A stretch of DNA of 64,000 nt from Bryoerythrophyllum caledonicum (taxonomy: Eukaryota > Streptophyta > Bryopsida > Pottiales > Pottiaceae): positions 18,815,173 through 18,879,172 of the forward strand of contig OZ020526.1 of the NCBI GenBank assembly GCA_963971425.1, in the 5' to 3' direction. Below the pieces are notes generated by a model. The model searched no databases, had not been told where the DNA came from, and saw only the letters and a program-made list of their open reading frames with translations. The translations under genes and the position numbers were made by a program. Within the stretch, counting starts at the first letter, position 1. The number at the start of each line of letters is the position of its first letter. Positions 57,968 to 64,000 of this stretch are shown here, one piece after another.

Positions 57968-60900
57968 CTACTTGCCGCGGAGACTGATGAGCTGCTCCAC
58001 CACGCTCGAGTCTGCCAAAGTGCTGATATCGCCCACTTGGTCCAGTTCATTACTAGCAATCTTGCGCAATACTCTGCGCATGATCTTGCCACTCCTGGTC
58101 TTGGGAAGCCCAGGTGCCCAGTGAATCACATCTGGTGCGGCAAACGCTCCAATCTGGACAGTAAACAGACCGGAATTTAGCACCCAAGTGCTGTTCACTT
58201 CTATCCACTACTTTTGTCTCACTGTTTACTCGTCAACACTGTTTACCAAGTGCAAAGGCGTTAATGTAGGAGGTCCTTTACTAACACACTTGGTAAAAGC
58301 TTTACCCAAATCAGAATGAAATGAAACTCCCACCAAGTGCTACCAACTTCTACCCAGAATTTTTGTTTATTGATGACTGTAAGAAGATGTTATTACGAAG
58401 AGCATTTAACCTGTTGTGAGATTAATTTTCATCGATTAGTGTGGTTACCTGGGACCGGACAGCGTTGATGAGGGCTTTGCGAAGCTCGTCGCTGTACTCC
58501 ACGTCTTCTAGAAGTGTTACGAAAGCGTAGATACCTTGTCCTTTCACCTGACGACACCCGAACGAAGGTTTGACAATAGAAAAACAGTCATGGTTTCATC
58601 ACCCAGCAAACCTTGCGGAATGAAGACAATGAAATCAACACAAACCTCGTGATCAAATCCCACGACTGCAGCTTCAGCGCAATCGGGATGAGAGACTAGG
58701 GCCGATTCGACTTCTGCAGTACCAATGCGGTGCCCACTGCCACATTCACATGTGGAGTGAGTATCAGAATGTTGATCAGAACTGACTCAACGTTTTTAAA
58801 GGCAAAAAGGCTATTGAAAAAAAACCTGATGTGAGCTCAGACTGTTTCTTACCTAACATTGATGACATCGTCAACTCGACCTGTCAACCAGTAGTATCCG
58901 TCCTTATCCCTGCACAAATAAGTCCTGATGTTAGATCTCAACGAATACTTGATGTTAGATCACCACTGAATTATAAGAAGTGAAGAGGAAATAACTAGTT
59001 TAAACTTTTGTTTTGACCTGTGACACTTCTGAAGCTAATAGATAGAAGGAGCTGACCTGCGGCATCCGTCACCACTGAAGTAGAATCCCTTGAAGGGAGC
59101 AAAATAGGTGGTTTCGTATCGATCATGGTCGCCCTGAAGAGTCCTCATCATGCCCGGCCATGCGGCCTTGATGCACAGGTATCCGCTGCACTCTCCATGC
59201 TGCTCTTGCGCATTCTCATCCACAATGGCAGGCTGCAAAACAAACATGCCAGATCAGAAAACGGGTACTACGAAGTCACCCAAGGTACTTCCTCCTCTGG
59301 TTTATAATACTACTCTTTCCTCACTCCATAATAGCTATTAGATCTATGGAAGAGTCTCTCAACTAGAATCCTTCTATTGAAATATAGAAGAGCTTGGTCA
59401 TGTCACGTACCCTTATTCTGATCTAGGTCTAACTCTTCCATTTGTCTAATAGGTATATAGAGTGAGGAAAGAGGATTATTAAAAACCAAAAGAGGGGGTA
59501 TCTTATTGACTTCACAAATAGCTCAATGATCTCGGTATCATGAACTGTTTAAAAAGATATCAGAGTTAGAATGTCAGATGGCATCGTACCTGGACACCAA
59601 AGAAAGGCAAGGTTGCGGATCCAGGTTTAAGGCCCCAAGCGCCCGGAAGTGGAGTAATCTGCAACATTCACAATTTCCCAAGGATTGCCATCAATTAAGG
59701 CTCAAAAACTGGTGAAAAAACATCTGTGCACGTAAGGGATTGATTCCCCAAACAAGCTCAGCCATTCAGAAAGTCAATGGTCATGAGAAGGGTGGAGACA
59801 TAACCCCAAAAGTGTCCATTGCTACAGCTCTTAAAATTCCAGAGCAACGGAAAGAAGAAGTTTACCCTACAACATGAGGTGATTTGAATAAACATAGGAA
59901 GTTACCATTTTATGAAATACCACGTCTATATCTAGAACTTAAAGAGTTGAAAAGTGCAAGATGAGTACCATGAAGCCCCCTGTCTCTGTTTGCCACCATG
60001 TGTCGGAAATAGGGCAGCGCTTGTCGCCCACTACTTCATGGTACCACTCCCATGCGCTTGGGTTGATGGGCTCTCCCACACTCCCCAGCACTCGCAGTGA
60101 CTTCCGGGAGTAACGCTTCACAGGCTGCCACAAAGCAAATGTGGATCACAACATGAAAACACAGCGCATACATGTGGAGACTACTTTGCATGAACATGTA
60201 CATAACTATATATCAACCTCTACAAGAACTTGTAGACCTAGACGTAAACTCTTAAACTCATACATAAGTTTATGAACCTACACATACCTTAGTCAAAGTA
60301 TACATGACTCTGAATCTTTAAATAACTTTATAAACCTATACACCACCACCTCATGGACTTATATATAACTTTATGGCTTTACATTCGCATTGCTATGTTG
60401 CTTATTGAAAGGGAATAAGAAAAGTACCTCGTCTCCAGAACGCATCAAGGAGCGAATGGCAGTTGGAGCAGTATAGAATATGGTCACATTGTACTTGTCC
60501 ACTATTTCCCAGCAGCGTCCTGCATCAGGGTAGTTGGGAACCTGCCCACACAGTAATGAGAATTAGTGAACATTCTTCTAAAAATAATCAAAAGAAAAAT
60601 TGAAAAGTTAAGCACTCAAAAGATGATAAAGAAACAACCTGTATTTCTAACCCCTAAGTGCACATTATCTTAACTTAATCGAGTCACTAGGAAAGGAACC
60701 AAAAAGAAAAAAAAAGTTCGCTCTACAGGATGCACTAATTTGGATATACATATGAACTGTATAACTTTCTCTTTAGAAGACTGATATACGATTATATTTT
60801 TTGGTTTCGACACTTGGGGGTTGAGTGTCCACGCACTCAATAAAGATGTCGATACCTCCATTAAAATGATTACGTACCCCTTCGAAAACAACCATGGAAG

Positions 60901-63900
60901 CACCGTTGAGCAGAGGGCCATAGGTCAGGTAGCTGTGACCAGTAATCCATCCACAATCGGCTGTACACCTGCACAAGTAATCGTTGTTCGTCACTTCCTA
61001 GTTTTGTAGCAAACACTTGGAAGAGAATGGAGTTATTTGCAAACTGAGGCAAAGATACCAAGAGTTTTGACCTCTATCTCATTAAATCCAGCCCAAAATA
61101 GCTCTAATCAGCTCAAAGAAAAGAGAATAATCTAAAATTCATGGTACAACGTGACCTCTCCTTCTTCATTCTCAAAGCCGGCTAAAAGACCACCAAACTC
61201 TGAGACCTCTCCTTCATTCTTAAAGCCGGCAAAAAGGATCACCAAACTCTGAGAGACCAATTGATCTAATAGCTACTAAGACTGAGGAAAGAGTAGTATT
61301 AAATCAAAAGAGGGGGTATCTTATTCAAACATCGGTTGACTTTACAGAGAACTCAAATGTCTTGTGAAAGTTCGCTTCCAAATTAACCAAAGCAATATGT
61401 CCCAAAAGAAGACTTACCAATAGACGTCGTCATCGTGGTAATTGAATGCATGCTTGAAAGTGGTAGCAGCATAAACCATATAACCTCCTGTTGTGTGCAG
61501 CACTCCCTGCCAATCAAGTTGTCTGCTTAATATCACATCAACAGTTCAAAGACCAGGTCACATTATGAAACATACTTTACCTTGGGCTTTCCAGTGCTTC
61601 CACTTGTATATAACAGAAACAGAGTGTCCTCTGCATCCACCCACTCTACTTCACATGTCTTTTCCTGTGATGGCACCACATCCTGCAACAAAAGCTCTTC
61701 TGGTATTTAAAAGCCTGCTTAAATAACACACTAAATATGGTTTGTTCATTTAAAAAGTTTTTTAAAAAAAAAAAACATAGTTCAATATGGTAGCTCACTA
61801 CAGCGAGGAAATTGGTTGGATTTATAAGAGATTAAGAGTAAAAAAAGTAATCAGCAAGCAAGCAAAATTCAACCTGCCACCATATGTCACGGCCTTCTGT
61901 CCATGCAGTGTCGTCTCTCGTTATCGCCAAAGCATTATCATAAGTCAAACATTTCCCTGCAGATGATTACACCACCCATTTGAGTAATTTGTGTAGTCAC
62001 CTAAAAGTTTCAATAAGATACCCCCTCTTCTGATTTTAGTATTCCTTTTTCCTCACTCTTAATAGCTAGTAGAACAATGGAAAGATAGAATCCTTCAATG
62101 AAGTATGGAAGAGCGTAGTGGTCTGTAAACTCAAGTTAGAACTAGTCTTATCCGTCTTTGAGAAGGAAGAAGGAGAGGTCCTGTTAGCCGCCATTTAGAG
62201 CTACTTAAGGCTGTTTTTAATAAAATTTAAAAAAGGTCAAAACTCTTGGTACCTTTGCTTCACTTTGACATTGAGTAAGAAATGTTAACTAGACTACAAA
62301 ACCAAGTATTCTAACCAGACGTTAGTTACAATGTCCCATATGCTAGCGACACCAAGTGTGATGGTCTTACCTACAGTGTGGCCACCGTCTGATGCACGAG
62401 CCAATGCATCATCCACAATGTCCTTGAGATTGATAATCTTGGCGGCTCGCTTCACCGCACTGCTGGTCAAGATAATGTTGGGCTTGCAGTCCAGAATGCG
62501 TTGGTACAATGATTCCGCTGAGAAACCAGCAAACACAACCTGCATAGGAAACCATCTTCAAAACTCTGATAACAAAAGTAATAAATACCTTTATTAAAGG
62601 TAGCAGCAAGGTAACTCATGCAAATACAAATTACTTACAGAATGAATAGCTCCAATTCGAGCACAAGCAAGCATGGCAATTGGCAACTCCGCCACCATTG
62701 GCATGTAAATTGCCACTGCATCGCCTTTCTTCACACCTTGACTTCGCAAGTAGTTCGCAAGCTGTACAACGAAATACAAAAACTTCATTAAAAGGGGGAA
62801 AAATAGAGAGTGAGGAAAATTTCTCGAATAGCTCTAAATTTCTATATTCACCTCCAAGAAGAAAAAGGTGGCTAAGATTCATTCTCAAAGGCGGCTAGAA
62901 GTAATTCTAACTCGAGGTTACAAATAACCAAGTTCTTTCATATTAATTTAGCTTTTCAAAGTGAGGAAAGAGTAGTATAATAAACAAAAGATTCTAGACC
63001 TGGCAAACACGCTCCAGGACTTGGTTGTAGGTCAGTTTGGCATCGACACCGATGTCGTTTCCTTCCCAGAAGAAGGCAATCTTGTCGCCATGGCCGGCTT
63101 CCACATGCCTGTCCAATGCGTTGTAACAGATGTTGGTTTCGCCACCCTTGAACCACTGCAACAGATCAAAGGGAGAAGAAACAATTAGTGAATGAAACAA
63201 TCTGTATTGACAGTAATATGTAGCATAATGTAGTACCTCGACGGCGACGCGTCCCGTGCGGACGTCGATGTTCTCAGAGTGCAGTTTCCCCTCCACAACT
63301 GGAAACTGCTTCTTCCAGAAGAAGCTGGAAGCGATATCACCCCAGAAGCCGTCCGGATCCACCACGGATCGCTTGTACATCTCCTCATACTGCACAGAAA
63401 GGAAAAAAACCTTACATCTCCTCATACTGCACAAAAAGGCCTTAAATAAGTTACGAATTTGCTTCTAATTCCTGAAACGCAAAAAGTCCAGATCGCTACA
63501 CAATTCAAAGAGCCTAAGGCACCTCGATCGTCACTCTCAAAATACAGTAAAGTGTAGAATTGAGAAAACTCTCCAGCAAGATAAAAACAATGGCCTCTCA
63601 ACCGAACAAGGAAAGCACACATTCCTGAAACGCAAAGGACTGGATCTCCACTACAAAGCACACACCTACTCCAAAAGCACCTCAAACCTGTAAAGAATCT
63701 GTCAGCACACAGAGAACTCTCGAGTTCACAAAACTCTACAAACCTCTCCACTGAGATCAAATGAATGCCTCCAGACGCCGCGCGCTAGTAATCAAACACG
63801 CAAATCACACTCGCCTAAAGATTAAACCGAGCTCCAAAAGCCAATGCCGCAATCGAAAAACTCCACCTTCAATCAGCGCCTAAAACCCTGAATGCGATCG

Positions 63901-63993
63901 GATCCGCACCTGAGCGCGCGACTCGACGAGCGCGCTTCGCCGAAACTCGTCGCCGGCGTCCACGACCACCTCGCGGCGCTCCACGTCGTCCAT
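57968..63993 (-). CDS. ACS: Acetyl-CoA synthetase (acetate:CoA ligase, AMP-forming)
   Basis: Converts acetate, CoA and ATP to acetyl-CoA, AMP and diphosphate through acetyl-AMP. Seventeen minus-strand exons: 63993-63910, 63389-63237, 63155-63000, 62761-62639, 62539-62371, 61956-61874, 61682-61581, 61506-61418, 60968-60878, 60541-60428, 60124-59969, 59658-59590, 59232-59057, 58909-58853, 58736-58646, 58547-58449, 58153-57968. All joins keep phase, giving 665 aa. The start at 63993 is seven bases from the window edge; length matches the family (about 650 aa) but an upstream start or plastid transit peptide cannot be excluded. Motifs: [28 protein letters not shown] nucleotide loop at about 281-291; TWWQTETGG at 430-438; GDG and [20 protein letters not shown] hinge; and [11 protein letters not shown] with catalytic Lys627, the site acetylated in homologues. 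In plants this enzyme is usually plastidial and feeds acetate or ethanol-derived carbon to lipid synthesis. Several introns carry short inverted-repeat elements. Confidence 0.95.
59282..59504. mobile_element. Short inverted-repeat element in an acetyl-CoA synthetase intron, copy 1
   Basis: The left end AAGGTAC and right end GGTATCTT are imperfect inverted repeats. Sub-terminal blocks CTCTTTCCTCACTC and GAGTGAGGAAAGAG are also inverted, as are TAATAGCTATTAGA and TCTAATAGGTATATAG. Non-coding. Confidence 0.6.
61052..61322. mobile_element. Short inverted-repeat element in an acetyl-CoA synthetase intron, copy 2
   Basis: Runs from AAGATACCAAGAGTTTTGAC to AGAGGGGGTATCTT. It contains a local duplication of a segment with CTCTCCTTCATTCT and AAAGCCGGC at about 61155-61255. 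It is related in the opposite orientation to the copy at 62015. Confidence 0.65.
62015..62259. mobile_element. Short inverted-repeat element in an acetyl-CoA synthetase intron, copy 3
   Basis: Runs from AAGATACCCCCTCTTCTGAT to GTCAAAACTCTTGGTACCTT, which is the reverse complement of the ends of 61052-61322. The shared core is TTCCTCACTCTTAATAGCTAGTAGA. Copies 2 and 3 therefore form an inverted pair about 0.7 kb apart within one primary transcript. Confidence 0.65.
62795..62999. mobile_element. Short inverted-repeat element in an acetyl-CoA synthetase intron, worn copy 4
   Basis: Contains the family blocks GAGTGAGGAAAATTTCTCGAATAGCTCTAA and GTGAGGAAAGAGTAGTATAATAAA, but its outer ends are not intact. 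It ends right at the donor of exon 3 (63000). Confidence 0.45.
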
Positions 63994-64000
63994 GGCCTTG

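Overview
This is nuclear DNA of a land plant. All five host genes are plant types with many short GT-AG introns. The protein sequences look closer to bryophytes or other seed-free plants than to flowering plants; that placement is an impression of moderate confidence, not a computed result. Exon coordinates were worked out by hand from splice sites and reading phase. Every full gene model closes in frame.

Layout, left to right. (1) 355-3626, plus strand: COG6, a Golgi tethering subunit, 4 exons, 728 aa. (2) 4607-14857: a 10,251-bp Mutator-like DNA transposon with 314-bp nearly identical terminal inverted repeats and a 7-bp target duplication. It carries two convergent intact genes: a 1539-aa zinc-finger/Ulp1-protease protein (plus strand) and a 917-aa DDE transposase (minus strand) whose N-terminus holds an EAR repression motif. 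The whole element is peppered with the 5-mer CGATA/TATCG (about 97 by hand count, against about 20 expected by chance and 3 in the left 4.6 kb of flank). (3) 18193-25179, minus strand: an oxysterol-binding-protein-related protein (PH, coiled coils, FFAT-like motif, OSBP domain; 17 exons, 1068 aa). (4) About 26.8-46.5 kb: an AT-rich transposon graveyard with no intact gene. It holds TTAA-flanked non-autonomous elements, a Tourist-like and a CACTA-like element, and a decayed Helitron at 38.9-42.6 kb. (5) 46580-54531, plus strand: an EDR1/CTR1-type Raf-like protein kinase (22 exons, 965 aa). (6) 55990-57573, plus strand: a secreted GDSL esterase/lipase. (7) 57968-63993, minus strand: acetyl-CoA synthetase, 17 exons, 665 aa if the ATG seven bases from the window edge is the start; its introns carry copies of a short inverted-repeat element.

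The host genes are unrelated neighbours: vesicle tethering, lipid transfer, kinase signalling, cell-wall/lipid esterase and acetate activation. The best candidate for something new is the transposon: a dispersed element-specific motif, a palindromic motif pair between its two genes, a self-encoded protease/zinc-finger protein and a transposase with a corepressor-recruiting motif. By analogy with Arabidopsis VANDAL elements, whose VANC proteins bind short motifs that have accumulated in their own element and counter silencing, this could be a self-recognition or anti-silencing system. That role is inference.
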